A stretch of DNA of 64,000 nt from the NCBI GenBank assembly GCA_028583605.1, contig CM053330.1, forward strand, positions 23,090,129 through 23,154,128. The letters run 5' to 3'. This DNA is from Dastarcus helophoroides (lineage: Eukaryota; Arthropoda; Insecta; Coleoptera; Bothrideridae). Shown piece after piece: positions 45,690-59,300 of this stretch (position 1 is the stretch's first letter; each line of letters opens with the position of its first letter). The notes beneath the pieces were generated by a model, which ran no database searches, had not been told where the DNA came from, and worked only from the letters and a program-made list of their open reading frames with translations. The position numbers were made by a program, and so were the translations under genes.

Positions 45690-46200
45690 TGTTGCAGTAG
45701 GTCGCAGGTCGCGAATTTTTCCGCGAAGTCGCGGGTCGCGAATTTTTCCGCGGGGTCGCGGGTCGCGAATTTTTCCGCGAAGTCGCGGATCGCAAATTTT
45801 TCCGCGAAGTCGCGGACCGCGAATTTTTCCGCGAAGTCGCGGGTCGCGAATTTTTCCGCGAAGTCGCGGGTCGCGAATTTTTCCGCGAAGTCGCGGGTCG
45901 CAAATTTTTCCGCGAAGTCGTGGGTCGCAAATTTTTCCGCGAAGTCGCGGGTCTCAAATTTTTTCGCGAAGTCGCGGGCTGCGAATTTTTCCGCGAAGTC
46001 GCGGGTCGCGAATTTTGCCGCGAAGTCTCGGGTCGCGAATTTTTCCGCGAGGTCGCGGGTCGCGAATTTTTCCGCGAGGTCGCGGGTCGCAAATTTTTCC
46101 GCGAAGTCGCGGGCCGCGGATTTTTCCGCGAAGTCGCGGGTCGCGAATTTTTCCGCGGGGTCGCGGGTCGCGAATTTTTCCGCGAGGTCGCGGATCGTAA
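45690..46200. repeat. 27-bp GC-rich tandem repeat, about 18-19 copies
   Basis: Unit of the form cgcgaagtcgcgggtcgcgaatttttc repeats head to tail with point changes and no length changes. Because 27 is a multiple of three and most frames of the unit lack stops, long frames appear on both strands (plus: a 9-residue repeat SAKSRVANF; minus: RPATSRKNS). I regard these as consequences of the repeat, not proven genes. Confidence 0.95.
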
Positions 46201-47480
46201 CTATCTCTTTCTCTCTTCGGCCCGGAGTACCGAACCGTATCAGATGGAACCAAAGATCACTGGTGCTCCAGGAATTGGTGAGTCAAATAACTTCTGAAAA
46301 TTCCAGGCACCTAAGTTTAGCGGTTCTAACTTCCGCGGTCAAGTCATTCGCGGCTGCTATTCTCGCGGATCGCCCCAATTTCGTGACAGAAGTCGCAACA
46401 GATTTTCGTCCCGCAAAAACTCTCAATCCCAAGACTAAGCTAACCGGATCTCCAACCTCTAAAGCCGAGTTCTAGAATTATTCCAGATCAACGACTGAGG
46501 TCGAAAATCGACCAATTCCGCGCCAGATCTCGCAAATATTATAGAGACCGTGAATGCAACTTTCAACCAATTTCTTATGTCTTTAGCCGAAATCACGGAT
46601 TCACGGTTGACCCCTATTAATAATTCTTTTACTGCCACTGCTCCCGTTTCAGCGACTAAAGCTGCGAGATGCGCGGAGTCCAAGACTGAGTTTGCAACAT
46701 TCTTCAGATCCGTGACAGAGGTCGCGAGATGTCCTAGTCTCGCGAATACAGTCAAAGACGACGCAATTTCAACTACTAAAGTCGCCACCAATTCCGCGGG
46801 TACTGTCCCGAATCGCTCCGATTCCGCGATAGAGCTCGTGGATTGCCCCAATTACGCGACAGAGTTCGCGAACTGCCTTGATTTCGCGACAAAGTTCGCT
46901 AATTCCTCCAATACCGCGACGGAGAGCTCGCAAATGGTCTGGATTCCGCAACAAAGCTCGCGAACTCCCCTGATTCTGCGACAAGGATCGCAAATTATTC
47001 TAATTCCGTTACTAAGGTTGCGGAATCCTCCGTTTTCGCGGTAGAGGCCGCGAGATTCCCAGCAGTTGCGAATGCTCCCCTTTCCGCAGTCACGAACTCC
47101 ACCATTACCAGCCCCACGACTTCCAGTTTCAGACCAGCGACCGCCGCAACCACGAAATCGGCTTGCACGACTGCGAAACCGACTTGTGCGACTGCGAAAC
47201 CGACTTACGCGACTGCGAAACTGCCTTGCGCGACCGTGAAATTTTCTTTCGCGAGTCCTGCGAAATACTTTTGTTCCATAGACAGAAACCCACGACAGCA
47301 TCTAGCTCGAGTCCCCTTAGCCTCACATTTTCAGCAAAAATTCGGAATTTCGACTTCAGAAGAGGCTGAGCAATCCGAGACTGACTTTGCCACGAAAACT
47401 CGCCCCAGTTTCGCGCTTCCAGCTGAACCGCCTCCCCCCGAAGACGTCGCCAGCGGATCCGCCTCCAGTTGTTGAACACT
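46201..47480. repeat. Degenerate continuation of the repeat block
   Basis: From about 46320 to 47060, looser units of 25-33 bp with ttccgcgacagagttcgcga-like cores continue the 27-bp theme. At 47160-47240 a cleaner 21-bp unit (gcgactgcgaaaccgactta) repeats about four times. The gradient from exact to eroded suggests an expanding front near 45.7-46.2 kb and older copies to the right. Confidence 0.75.
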
Positions 47481-49169
47481 ACTTTTGTCGTTACAATGCC
47501 GGCCCTATCAGACGTTTCAGGACACCCGACCGACTCGAGCTACCAGATGTTCCCTTACACCTTTTTTTTTTTGAAGAGTCACTGATATTTACACATCGCC
47601 GGACGCTCGAAGTATAGTACAGTGCTGTTCTGTGTAAGTGCCGTGAGTGTAAGTGAAAGCCCGACCTTTTCAAGGCCTAACTTAACCAACCCACATAATG
47701 TTCTCTTACACAATGTTTAGGATTAAGTTAAATTAGGTAAACATTGTTAATATGATTAGGCAACCATTGTTCGTAGATTTAAGTTAGATTAAGAAGTGCA
47801 GTGCAGTGCGCGAGTGTAGTGTAGTACAGTGCTAGTGACCGTGCATCACCAGCGACCAGCTCGACGGCAGGACTAGAACTACGACCGCTTCGTGATCCAG
47901 AGGAACCATTTTCTCTCCACTAATTTTCGTTCTTTCTAGCCATTTCCAGAGGACCCACTTTCTCTCTGGCAGAGTCCCCACTGACTCTCGCCAACCTTTC
48001 GAGGACACTTCCCTCGCCATAATTTCTTCTTTTTCTTAAGAAGGACCCATTTCTCTTCGGCAGAGGCCCCATTGCCTCTCCCCATTTCCAAGCAAAAGAC
48101 ACCAGCAGAGAAGCAGCAGCCAGGTCACGAAGCTGTCACTACACCCCATCTTTAAAGAAGATGTCCACGAGGAAGACTGTGGTCACGTCCTTACCCAAGG
48201 CGTGACAGCTATCTTTGATAAGATAGCCATTTTTATGTTAGGTTAAGTTAGATTTAGGACTTTTGTATTTTGTTATTTGAAAATAAATGCTAGGGGAAGC
48301 AGCGTCGCACTATCACCGCGAAAATTCACTTTCACCAGAGTGTCGTCACTGGAGGGAGGGAGAATGATACCGGAGCGAAATAAATATATTTTCAATTTTC
48401 CCGCTTTTGACGACACTCGCTGCATCAAACCGCTAGGTACCCCTAATGAGTGAATTGTGATTCACCCAAGTCCCTCGGGAGTAAAATCAGTTCCGTCCTG
48501 CTGTCGTCGTCGCCAGTACTCCACCAGCGCAAGATTTCTCCAACCGTCGAGAACCTTCAGCCGCCCAATTCCCATTGCGACCTTTTGCACATTTGCCTAG
48601 CGCTTTGACCGCAAATTTTCTACCAACGCCGACGTACGACATTGATAGTGCATCGTTGCGACCCCAGCTTAAAAACTGAAAGTCTTTTTTTTTGCATTTT
48701 TTGGTTGTCGTCTTCCATGTTTATATTGAACACCATCTTTTTTTGTTTGAAAACACTTGGCGATGGCGTTCTTAATCCAAAAATTATTTATTTTTGCCCA
48801 AATTGGCCGTTCCTCCCGGTCAATCCTTCTGAAAATATGTTATCGCGACTAACGCGGTATCAGTATCTATTGAAGCTTTTAGTTTTATGTTTTCAATTTT
48901 AATATTTGCAATTTGTAGATTTGTATTGGACTTTATTTCGTATTTCGGCTCAAGTTCAATAAATTCACGCGGGTGTTCGTATACTGTTCGCAAGCCTACT
49001 TCTGAACTGCAAACTACCGAAAATCCTGTTTGGCAGTTTGTTGTTCGTCATGGACTATTGCAATTTCTTCTATTGTATTGTGGTTTGACTTTACATTGTT
49101 TTCCTGCCATTTTGTTTTATCAATTCGAGAAGGACTTTTTGTTCTCCCCGTTTCAGTAGTTCGTTGATA
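47481..49169. other. Retroelement-like non-coding sequence
   Basis: Contains cagtgc-rich stretches (47590-47640, 47795-47840), an AATAAA-type signal near 48282 and the purine-rich ggagggagggagaatg near 48351, all in keeping with LTR and untranslated regions of an unidentified element. The frames at 48642-49159 are hydrophobic and T-rich with no family likeness. Confidence 0.35.
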
Positions 49170-50251
49170 TTATCGATTGTTGTATTTATGTTTTTGTTGA
49201 TATTTATTACAATCTTGTCGATTATCACCGTTTTTAATGTTGTTGGGTTCCCTGCCTATTTCCCTACTTACATTATAGCTTTTCGCTTTTTCCGGATTGT
49301 AATTAAACCTGGGTCTCTTGACAGCATCAATTCTTTTTAGGTATTCTAGGAATCGATCTATGTCATTGATCCCTGGGATTGCTACAACATCCCTGATCTC
49401 ATCTTCGAAATGTCGAGCATGATATTTGATAATGTCGCAGTCTTCAAATCTTGGGTCTAAATGTCGAGCAGTAGCGAACTTTTTCATAGCATATTTTTCA
49501 CGGGTGTTTCCATATTTATCATTATAACGACCATTGAAAAGGTTTTCTCTAACACGTGACTGTATGTTATCATTCCAGAAGTACGCGATGAAAAGTTGCT
49601 CGAAGTCTTCAAATGAACCAATCTGTTCCTCGACAATATCAAACCATGCTTCAGCATTTCCACGAAGAGATGTTCTAATTATTGTTTAATGTCACCGTTA
49701 TCGTGTTCGAGGGCTAATTTGTCTTTTAGTTGTTTAATAAAGATTTTCGGATTAAGTTTCCCATCTTCCCAAAATTTTGTTTCATATTGAGTATTTTCGG
49801 GCATAACTATTATTTTGATTTTATCTATTATATTGGCAACCCCAGTATTACTTGTTTTTATGTAATCTATTTGTTGTTGAATTGAGGCTACAGAAGAGGT
49901 CGTTTTAACATTAATTTCGTTAGACAATTCTCTACTCATATTTATTTTAAATGACTGCAATTCCTGATTTACTTCCGCTCTTATGTTTAGTTCGAAATTT
50001 TTTAATTTAGTTTCAATGTGTGATTTTAAATTGTTACAATCTTCTTGTACATTCTTTATTTCATTCTTAATTTTCAAAAAGTTATCATCTTGATCCTGTT
50101 TTAATTTATCAAAATTTTCCTTGAAATTCTCATTCATACTAGCTAGCATAGCCATAATTTGATTATTCATGTTTTCGCCTATATTCGCATCACCTGTTCC
50201 TGTTTCACACATTTTTATAAATTTGCCAGAACGTAATTTCATACACGTCAA
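49170..50251 (-). pseudogene. Retrotransposon Gag (capsid) relic
   Basis: Starts ATG at about 50251 (MTCMKLRSGKF), followed by a long coiled coil, then ENTQYETKFWEDGKLNPKIF. A one-base loss near 49690 shifts the frame; the continuation reads RTSLRGNAEAWFDIVEEQI, FEDFEQLFIAYFWNDNIQ, ENLFNGRYNDKYG, KYAMKKFATARHL and RHFEDEIRDVVAI. This is a capsid arrangement common to insect LTR elements (WF...F...F...YW...). No zinc knuckle and no pol follow; the stop is at 49170. A tRNA-type primer site lies 31 bases upstream, so this is the 5' part of an element. Confidence 0.85.
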
Positions 50252-50281
50252 TCCTTTCTGAATTACTCGTTATTCGAGCTT

Positions 50282-50301
50282 GCCTCCACGTTTGGGCGCC
50301 A
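50282..50301 (-). other. Primer-binding site resembling tRNA-Lys (CUU)
   Basis: On the minus strand TGGCGCCCAAACGTGGAGGC matches the complement of the tRNA-Lys(CUU) 3' end, apart from one inserted A and one substitution. It lies between the presumed 5' LTR (50302 upward) and the gag start. Confidence 0.7.
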
Positions 50302-51067
50302 AATTTTTATTTGATCATATTTTAATAATGTACCGGGTGGAGTACCAGAAAAGAAAAACGTTTTATTTAAAATTTAATGTTATATATTTGTTGTTGAATA
50401 CTTGTTGCCAAAAATAAATAAATATATAATAAATATTATTTGCTGATTTTTTTAACATTAATAATATATCCTTGGTAGTTATAAATAATATCCAAAATAC
50501 AAAACTAACCAAATTAAAAATCTTAACTAATTAACCTAATTAACTCTATCTGGTGTCAGAATCCAGCGAAGAAATTTATTTTGTTGCGGTTAGATCCGGA
50601 GGTTCTTAAAAGGTTCAATTACTAACCTCACTTATTTCCAGGTCCAAACTTAGAAAATATTATGAAGCTTCTTTTAGGATTTCTTTCTCTTTCTTCTTCA
50701 ATTGAATAAATTTGAATCAAACTTCTTGATATTTTGGTTACATATTACATCCATACAATCCTCGTGTCTGCAATTGCCTTCAATAATCGGGCCCGATCTT
50801 TCCTGATATTTTGTTTATAGATTACATCTATACACTTCTGTTATCTGCAATAACCTTCAAAATTCGAGCCCCGATCTCTCATTGTCCTTCAGTTGTTTTT
50901 TTATTTATTTTTCGTTACCTTGGATTCTCTATTCATCTGCCCACTTAAAATAATTTTGTTTAACTTGATATTTACATAATCCTATTAAAATACGATTTAC
51001 ATTGATAACATAAAATTAACAAACAATATTTTTTTAATTATTTTTATATTTAGCTTGATATATCATT
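50302..51067 (-). other. Presumed 5' LTR and AT-rich flank
   Basis: The LTR should begin directly after the primer site. Its outer end is not recognisable and no second LTR copy is in the window. Otherwise AT-rich sequence with a hexamer-like pair of tctttcctgatattttg phrases near 50700-50810 and no gene. Confidence 0.4.

Positions 51068-51137
<70 letters not shown>
51068..51137. repeat. (TA)n microsatellite at left end of palindrome
   Basis: About 66 bases of uninterrupted TA. Confidence 0.95.
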
Positions 51138-51138
<1 letters not shown>

Positions 51139-51140
<2 letters not shown>

Positions 51141-54100
51141 TTGCAACATGTACTATGTGACCTGCAAAAATTATATGTAGCATTCGCTGTGACCTCTTAT
51201 ATTTCGCTGTGGCCTCCAGGTCTGCAGGTCACAACGTACCCCAGCTTAAAATTCGTCCATGTCTTCGGAATGCGATTTAGAGCTCATAACCGAAAATTTT
51301 GCAGAAGGTCATTTCGACCACCTGGTACCGGCAAAAGTGTCCGGTTAGTTCAGCACTTTGCCGCTGGCGCTGGAGGTCTATATGAATTATATGTGCTACG
51401 TACCGTGTGGCCTTTGCGCATATTTGACCAAGTGAAATTGTATGGCTCGTACGTTAGGCCCTTTCGCTAGCGGCAACGTCGAAATGCCGCATCCTCTATC
51501 GCATTTCGCGACTTCTCTTTTTAAATTACTACATCGCTGCGCGACGAGTTTCATTTTGGATTTAAAATAGTCTCCGTGCGGGGAACTCTACTCTCCGTAC
51601 TTACTTTACTCATAAACAAGCGCCAGCGTCTACTATTTATGATTTCGTTATTAGTGGAGATAGAAAATCGGTTAAATGGACAAAGTATTGCAGACTTTTA
51701 CGGCTATGAACATAACATTAGAAGATAATTGAATACCGGCTTGTTTTAAATTCTGCTGAAAATTCTTTATTTGTAGTCCGATTAAAAAAAGACCGCTAAT
51801 CATTTTTGCTTAGTTTCTCAAAATCTTCGCAGTAATGCGATTAAGTATTTTTATGTTGAATAATTTCCGAGAAAATTATATCTACTTAGTTTTTATTATA
51901 GACGTTATATTGGATTATTTTCTTTTCCTAATTCAGTGAAAAGTGAAACACAGTAGTTGTCTCAAAAAAATATTTATGATGTTTATTTCAAATAGTAAGC
52001 CATGTAAAAACAACTTTCTTGAATGAATAAAATGCATTAATAACTTCGATGTATAAATAAATTTTCTTTCGACGTTGTACGTATCTGGTCCTTTTAAGAA
52101 AATAAACTGAATAAATTTGAACTGTAAGGTTTTATAGATTTAAAGTTTACTAGGTCCTGCAAACATTTTAAAAATTGATAGAATTTTGAATGTTTATAAT
52201 TACTTTTAGTTCGTTTTGGATTTTGTAATGGAAATTTGACAAAAATTTTAATATGTAAGAGGTAGCTACTCGGCCTGTCAAATAATAAAGTCTTCTAGTA
52301 ACAAAATTTATTCACTCGATCACACTTGCCATATTCTTACACAAACGACTGTACAACAACTTGAATCGACTTGTCTTTCCAATGTCTAATAATGCGCGGG
52401 AGCTGCCGGTGACAGTCGAGCAGACGTCTGTCATTGCGGTTGACAGCCAAATTTAAATTTAAATTTTATCGTCCTACAAATAATAGGGCTATTAAGTTTT
52501 CGCTACCAGTGACACAAGAAAGTTGCCCAACGTTACCAGAACCGTGATGACAGATATCAGAGGCCTAGCGCCCCCTGCGACACAAATTCAGAGGGCGGCA
52601 CATTGCGATCTAGCAGAATCAGATAACTTTGTTGCCATGGGAATAGGTTGTCATTAGTTCTATTAGTACTACCAATACTATTGTATTAGAGTTGTTATAT
52701 TTAATTTATTAGATATATTTTGTTGAGGAAATTCATGATACTTCCAGCGGTGGTTTAGGTAAAACATTTTTTAGGCTTAAACTGTTAAAATTAAAGAAAT
52801 AAGTATACTAATGAGGTTTGTAAGAGAAACAAAGCATTTAAATTCAGTCAATAAATAATTTAGTAATTTGTATTGGGAAACAGTTTTGAAGAAATAGTTA
52901 AAATTTAACATAAAATTAGTGTTGTATAAAAAAAACAATCAAAATTGCATAGATATTAGTTATTGTTTTTGTTTAATGATTCAAAATTTCTTGAAAATTT
53001 AAAATTGTGACACAATAGTCGAATTTTTTTGAAATATCTCACATTCATTCAATGTTAAGACTTTTTTTTTGAATGTTAATTTATTTCTAATAACCTTCTC
53101 ATTTTAAACTCGAGGTTTTAGGAAAGCAGTAAAATTTGAAAAAAAAAAATTAAATTTTGCTCAACTTTTAAAATATCTAGAAAAAGTTGAAATTTTAAGG
53201 AAGTTTGTCCTTTTTTAGAATATTATCTGTTTTAACAAAATTCTCAATACCAACTTGCAATCCTTACCATAATAAAATAATTTTAAATTATTTTAACCAT
53301 TCATTATATTAAACAATATGACGTCACACTTTGTAAAAACTGTTACATCGTAGAATATTATTACCATTTTGTTTTAAGTTAGTTACCCAAATTACACCAA
53401 ATTCTAATCAAAATGGGGAGAAGATTATAATCTTTTGAAAAAAACCGCATTTCGAAGATTTTTCCAAATAAAATTGTCAATAAATTAAGGAATACAGCAA
53501 TTAGCCCTCTAGACGCTCAAATATGAAATATTTATGTTTGAATTAATGGAAAAAGCAGGAAATGATAATTAAGTAAATTTTTGTAAAATGTTTAACTATA
53601 TTCTAATAGATGACAGTACTGGTTTTTCAACATAAATATTTATATTGAGCATTTAAATACAACCAAAAATTCGAACATTTCGCCCCCCTCTAGATGCCAA
53701 AATATGAAATATATGTTTGAATTAATAGAAAAAACAATAAGTGATGCCTTAGGATTTATTTTTTAATGTTTAGCTATATTCTGAAAGATGACACCACCAC
53801 CTTTTAAACAAGATTAAATACAATTAAAAATGCAAACGTATTCACTAAACTTGAATTTGGCGCCATTAGTCGGAAAGCGAACGTCAAGATATAACCATCT
53901 TTCATAACATTGCAATGCGAAAATAATTCTTACTACCGCTTGTCGTAAGTCTCAGTCCGTAGCTGTAATTAGAGTCAATACAAATACCATAAAATGTACA
54001 AATTTGTGGATTAAAAACATTTGTCTTTCAGAGCCAATGTAAGAAGCAAATATTATGTTTTAAAAAACGCGGGCCTGTCAACTTAAATGTTCAACCAATA

Positions 54101-56247
54101 GAAATTCACAGATCACCTTAAAAATTTGAACCAATAACATTTTGGAAAGCGTCGCGGTTTTTAACGCTTCGTTTAAATATTGCTTCCAGCACATTCATTA
54201 CCGACATTTTGTGAACAATACTTCGTATTTTTTATTGTTCCTTACTTAATTCAACATTAGCCAAATTTCCTATTTGCTGTTAAATAATGTGTAATTGTTT
54301 AGTAATGATACGATTTATTTACTTCGTGATATGTTATGAAACCTATTCACAAATGTATGTCTCCGACCGTATCTCTCATACCACCTTCATAAATCTTCCA
54401 AGTATTATGTCATGATATTTGTCAAAGAATAAAGTGAAATTTAATAGAAATATAAAAAAGATGTTTGGTACTCATCTGAAAAAAAAAACAGTTGTTCGAA
54501 TTTTTATTTGACATTTAGAAAAATAAATATACAACACTTGAATAAAGTTCTTTGATTAAGATTTTATGTTCTGCAACACAATTTGTTTACTTAGATTTTA
54601 GGTAATACCGAAGAAAACTATAGAGAACTACACTATGCTTGTCTGAACACTGAAACCGTTAATTTCTTGCATACAATCTCCAAAACCAAAGATGTGGTAG
54701 TTTAATTCACAATTGTGTATCTTCATCTGTTATAATTGTCTTGATTGGGAGCACCGTTGTCGGGAACTTATCTAGAAGCCCTTGTTAAAAGACGTAGACT
54801 CCATTTATGCAGAATTTTGAACACTAAAATACAGCTATCGTTATTAGTAATACATATGAACATACCCTACCAAAATCTTTTTAAAATGTGTCATATTTAC
54901 CTTATTACATGCCAAAATTGAGGGCCAGTTTCTCAACATACTTGAAAACCAAAAATAAACGTTCCAAAAATTACATTAACCTCAACAAGTCATTGTTTCA
55001 ATGACAGATAATAGAAGGTTTTGTGTACAATGTCTACTCATGCTCGCATGTATTAAAAGAACAATTTGTATAGAAACCAGCGAAATAAATTTACATGTAC
55101 TTAATTTCTCAGGATGCAATGGCGGCAAATTTAAATATTTATTGGTAATAAAATATCTTTACTGACATATAAGAATTATTTATAAGTTAATTCTTTCATT
55201 CTCTAAATGCAGTGAAATTTACATTAAAAAAAAATCAATTCAATAAACCGCCAAATTAGTAACATTCTTGGACAGGCCGAACTTGATTTTTAAAAACTCC
55301 TCTTTCTTGATAATTTCTTAAGAGCAGAAAATTACGTAATACTAAGACGACAGTGTTACTAAACATTTTGTCAATCATAATTATTTGAGCGACATTTATC
55401 TAACATATGGATCGGCAGGAGGAAAGGTGTAGAGGTCCAATCATTTGGTTTTTTTTTGTTGCCCCACACTTCTTCATATTGTGGTCCAATTGATTAATAA
55501 AATTCACATGGAAATTAAAATTATTTGAATTGAATTTTTGTTTATACGAATGTCTCGAAAAATATCAATGATAATGTCAATTACATATCATTGGAAACAC
55601 AATTTTACGCACAATCTATGATGATTTTAAACAAAATTGGCGATGACTTCATAATTCGAAATCCAAAAATTATCGAATGACTACAATTTGCAAAAAAAAT
55701 CATTGGTAAAATTTATATATCCGAATCGACCGCTTCTATGATTTTATTTAGAGTTTTAACGATTTTCATGTTATTTGCATATGCAATATTCTGGTTTTGG
55801 AAACATGTTTAAAAAATCAAACGAATATAATAGCCATGTTATGTGTAATTCATTTATTTTAAATAGGATAATTTCTGCAATAATACAAATTTAGCATTCA
55901 ACGCAGCATTTACGTTAGAGCTAGTAAACCCAAACAGACTGGAAAGCTATTTAGTAAAAAGCCCTTTTTGAATGCAGCGCCTTTATCTTAGCCAGTATTG
56001 AAACGCAAAATCTATCCGTAATACCTAATTGAAATATAGTGCAGGAGATTATAGAAAAAATGCATCTTATGGCCTTTCTTACGATTCAATACTTGGCAAC
56101 GTTGATGAAGGCCACAACGAACGAGCGGTTAAAATAATTGCTCTATATATTGCAGGTCACAGTGAACGGCGTGTCCAATTTTTGTTTGAAAATTTATTTT
56201 GCCAAATTCGTTTCCCCTCTCTAGGAATCTTGAAAATAGAGGTCCCC

Positions 56248-56253
<6 letters not shown>
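51139..56253 (+). repeat. Giant palindrome, left arm
   Basis: The whole 5.1 kb reappears inverted at 56392-61804. I checked anchors along the arm: ttgcaacatgtactatgtga (51141), caagcgccagcgtctactat (51616), taatagggctattaag (52481), ggaaagcagtaaaatttg (53121), ccacaatgtgg-free central sequences, and ctctctaggaatcttgaa (56216). There are no transposase-like frames. An open frame at 51141-51470 and one at 56029-56250 are shared with the other arm. Sequence between is AT-rich with clusters of conserved unique phrases. Divergence between arms looks like roughly 8-12% plus small indels (estimated by eye). Confidence 0.92.
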
Positions 56254-56290
<37 letters not shown>

Positions 56291-56391
56291 TATATTTCTA
56301 TCTTTGTGACCTGCATGGTATATATAAGACGACCTGACCTCCACTAGTCCTGACAATATTTATGGCAAACTTTTGTCATATATGTGTTTAG
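56254..56391. repeat. Palindrome centre (spacer) with (TA)n
   Basis: About 36 bases of TA (56253-56288), then 100 bp of unpaired sequence containing gtgacctgcatggtatatat, so the arms do not meet directly. Confidence 0.85.
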
Positions 56392-59300
56392 GGGGAACTC
56401 TATTTTCAAGATTCCTAGAGAGGGGAAGCGATTTTCGCAAAATAAATTTTCAAACAAAAATTGCACACGCCGTTCACTGTTACCTGCAATATATAGAGCA
56501 ATTATTTTAACCGCTCGTTCGTTGTAGCCTTCCTCAACGTTGCCAAGTATTGAATCGTAAGGAAGGCCATAAGATGCATTTTTTCTATGATCTTCTGCAC
56601 TATATATCAATTAGGGATTACGGATAGATTTTGCGTTTCAATACTGGGTAAGATAAAGGCGCTGCATTCAAAAAGCGCTTTTACTAAATAGCTTTCCAGT
56701 CTATTTGGGTTTACTCGCTCTAACGCAAATGCTGCGTTGAATGTTAAATTTGTATTATGGCAGAAATTATCCCATTTAAAATAAATAAATTACACATAAC
56801 ATGGCTATTATATTTGCTTGATTTTTTAAACATGTTTCCAAAACCAGAATATTGCATATGCAAATAAAATGAAAATGGCTAAAATTTAAAATAAAATTAT
56901 AGAAGCGGTCGATTCTGATATATAAATTTTACCAATAATTTTTTTTGCAAATTGTAGACATTCGATAATTTTTGGATTTCGAATTATGAAGTCATCGCCA
57001 ATTTTTTTTTAAATCATCATAGTTAGATGATATGTAACTGAAATTATCATTGATATTTTTCGAGACATTCCTATAAACAAAAATTCAATTCAAATAATTT
57101 TAATTTCCATGTGAATTTTACTAATCAATTGGACCACAATAAGAAGTGTGGGGCGAAAAAAAAAACCAAATGATTAACCTCTCTACACCTTCCCTCCTGC
57201 CGATCCATATGTTAGATAAAATGTCGCTCAAATAATTATGATTGACAAAATGTTTAGTAACACTTTCGTCTTAGTACTAGGTATTTTTTTGCTCTTAAGA
57301 AATTATCAAGAAAGAGGAGTTCTTAAAAATCAATGTTCGGCCTGTCCAAGAATGTCCCAAATCTGGTGGTTTATTGAATTGACTTTTTTTAAATGTAAAT
57401 TTCACTTCATTTAGACACCAGAATGAAAGAATTAACTTATAAATAATACTTATATGTCAGTAAAGATATGTTATTATCAATAAATATTTGAATTTGCCGC
57501 CACCGCATCCTGAAAAATTAAGTACATATAAATTTACTCCGCTGCTTTGTAGACAAATTGTTCTTTTAATACATGCGAGCATAAGTAGATATTGTTAACA
57601 AAACCTTCTGTCATCTGTCATTGAAGCAATGACTCGTTGAGGTTAATGTAATTTTTTGAACATTTATTTTTGGTTTTCAAGTATGTTGAGAAACCGGCGC
57701 TCAATTTTGGCATGTAATAAGGTAAATATGACAAATTTTAAAATTATTTTGGTAGGGTATGTTCACATGTATCACTGGTAACGATAGTCTTATTTTAGTG
57801 TTCAAAATTCTGCATAAACGGAGTCTACGTCTTTTAACAAGGGCTTCTAGATAAGTTCCAGACAACGATGCTCCCGATCAATTATTCCAGATGAAGATAC
57901 ACAATTGTGAATTAAACAACCACATTTTTAGTTTTGAAGAATTTATGCAAGAAATGTTAATGCATTAACGGTTTCAGTGTTCAGACAATCATAGTGTATA
58001 GTTCTCTATAGTTTTCCTTGGTATTACCTAAAATCTAAGTGAACAAATTCCACGTAATACCGCTTTATAGAACAAGTGTACTTATTAAAAGTAATGCATG
58101 AATAAAGTGAGCATATAAAATAACTGTGCCTTACTTTTTGAAAATCCAATTTTTCATTCATATATGCACATATGGTTTTACAATTTATACAAACCCCTTT
58201 CAGTGCGATTTTTTTTGATTTTTAAGCACATGTAATTTAAATGATATAAAATTCCTAACAAATGATACATTGTGATAACTATAATGCAAAGTTTCATTGT
58301 ATAATTGTAACTTTTTAACAGGTAATAGTTTAATCGAAGGGCTTTATTTCAGTGCTACAGAACATAATATCTTATTCAAAGACCTTTATTCAAGTATTGT
58401 ATATTTATTTTATATTATTGTTATTATTTATTTCTCTTAATGTCAAATAAAAATTCGAATAACTGTTTTTTTTTTCAGATGATTACCAAACATCTTTTTT
58501 ATATTTCGACTTAATTTCACTTTATTTTTTGACAAATATCATGATATAATACTTGAAAGATTTATGAAGGTGGTATGGAGATAAGTCGGAGGCAAAGGTA
58601 CTGAAAATCCAGACATTTGTGAATATGTTTCATAACGTATCTCAAAGTAATTAAATCTTATCAATACTAAACAATTACACATAATTTAACAGCAAATGAG
58701 AAATTTGGCTAATGTTGAATTAAGTAAGGGGCAACAAATAATACGAAGTATTGTTCACAAATTTTCTGTAATGAATGTGCTGGAAGCAATATTTAAATGT
58801 AGCGTTAAAAACCGCGACGCATTCTAAAATGTTATTGGTTCAAATTTTTCAGGTGATCTGTGAATTTCTATTGGTTGGACATTTAAGTTGGCAGGCCCGC
58901 GTTTTTTAAAACATAATATTTGCGTCTTACACTGGCTCTGCAAGTTAAACTTGTACATTTTATGGTATTTGTACTGACTCTAATTACAGCTACGTACTAA
59001 GACTTACGACAAGCGGCAGTAAGAATTATTTTCGCATTGCAATGTTATGAAAGATGATTAATATCTTGACGTTCGTTTCCCCTCTAATGGCGCCAAATTC
59101 AAGATTAGTGAATACGTTTGCATTTTTAATTGTATTTAATCTTGTTTAAAAGGTGGTGGTGTCATCTTTCAGAATATAGCTAACATTAAAAGATAAATCC
59201 TAAGGCATCACTTACTGCTTTTTCTATTAATTCAAACATATATTTCATGTTTTGGCATCTAGAGAGCGGCGAAATGTTTGAATTTTCGGTTGTATTTAAA

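Noticed and set aside
45690..46200. Possible CRISPR-like array
   Set aside because: Head-to-tail repeats without unique spacers, in a eukaryotic genome.
45591..46475. 294-codon frame with 9-residue repeats, and a 151-codon frame opposite
   Set aside because: 27-bp unit lacks stops in most frames, so openness carries no weight; not called as genes.
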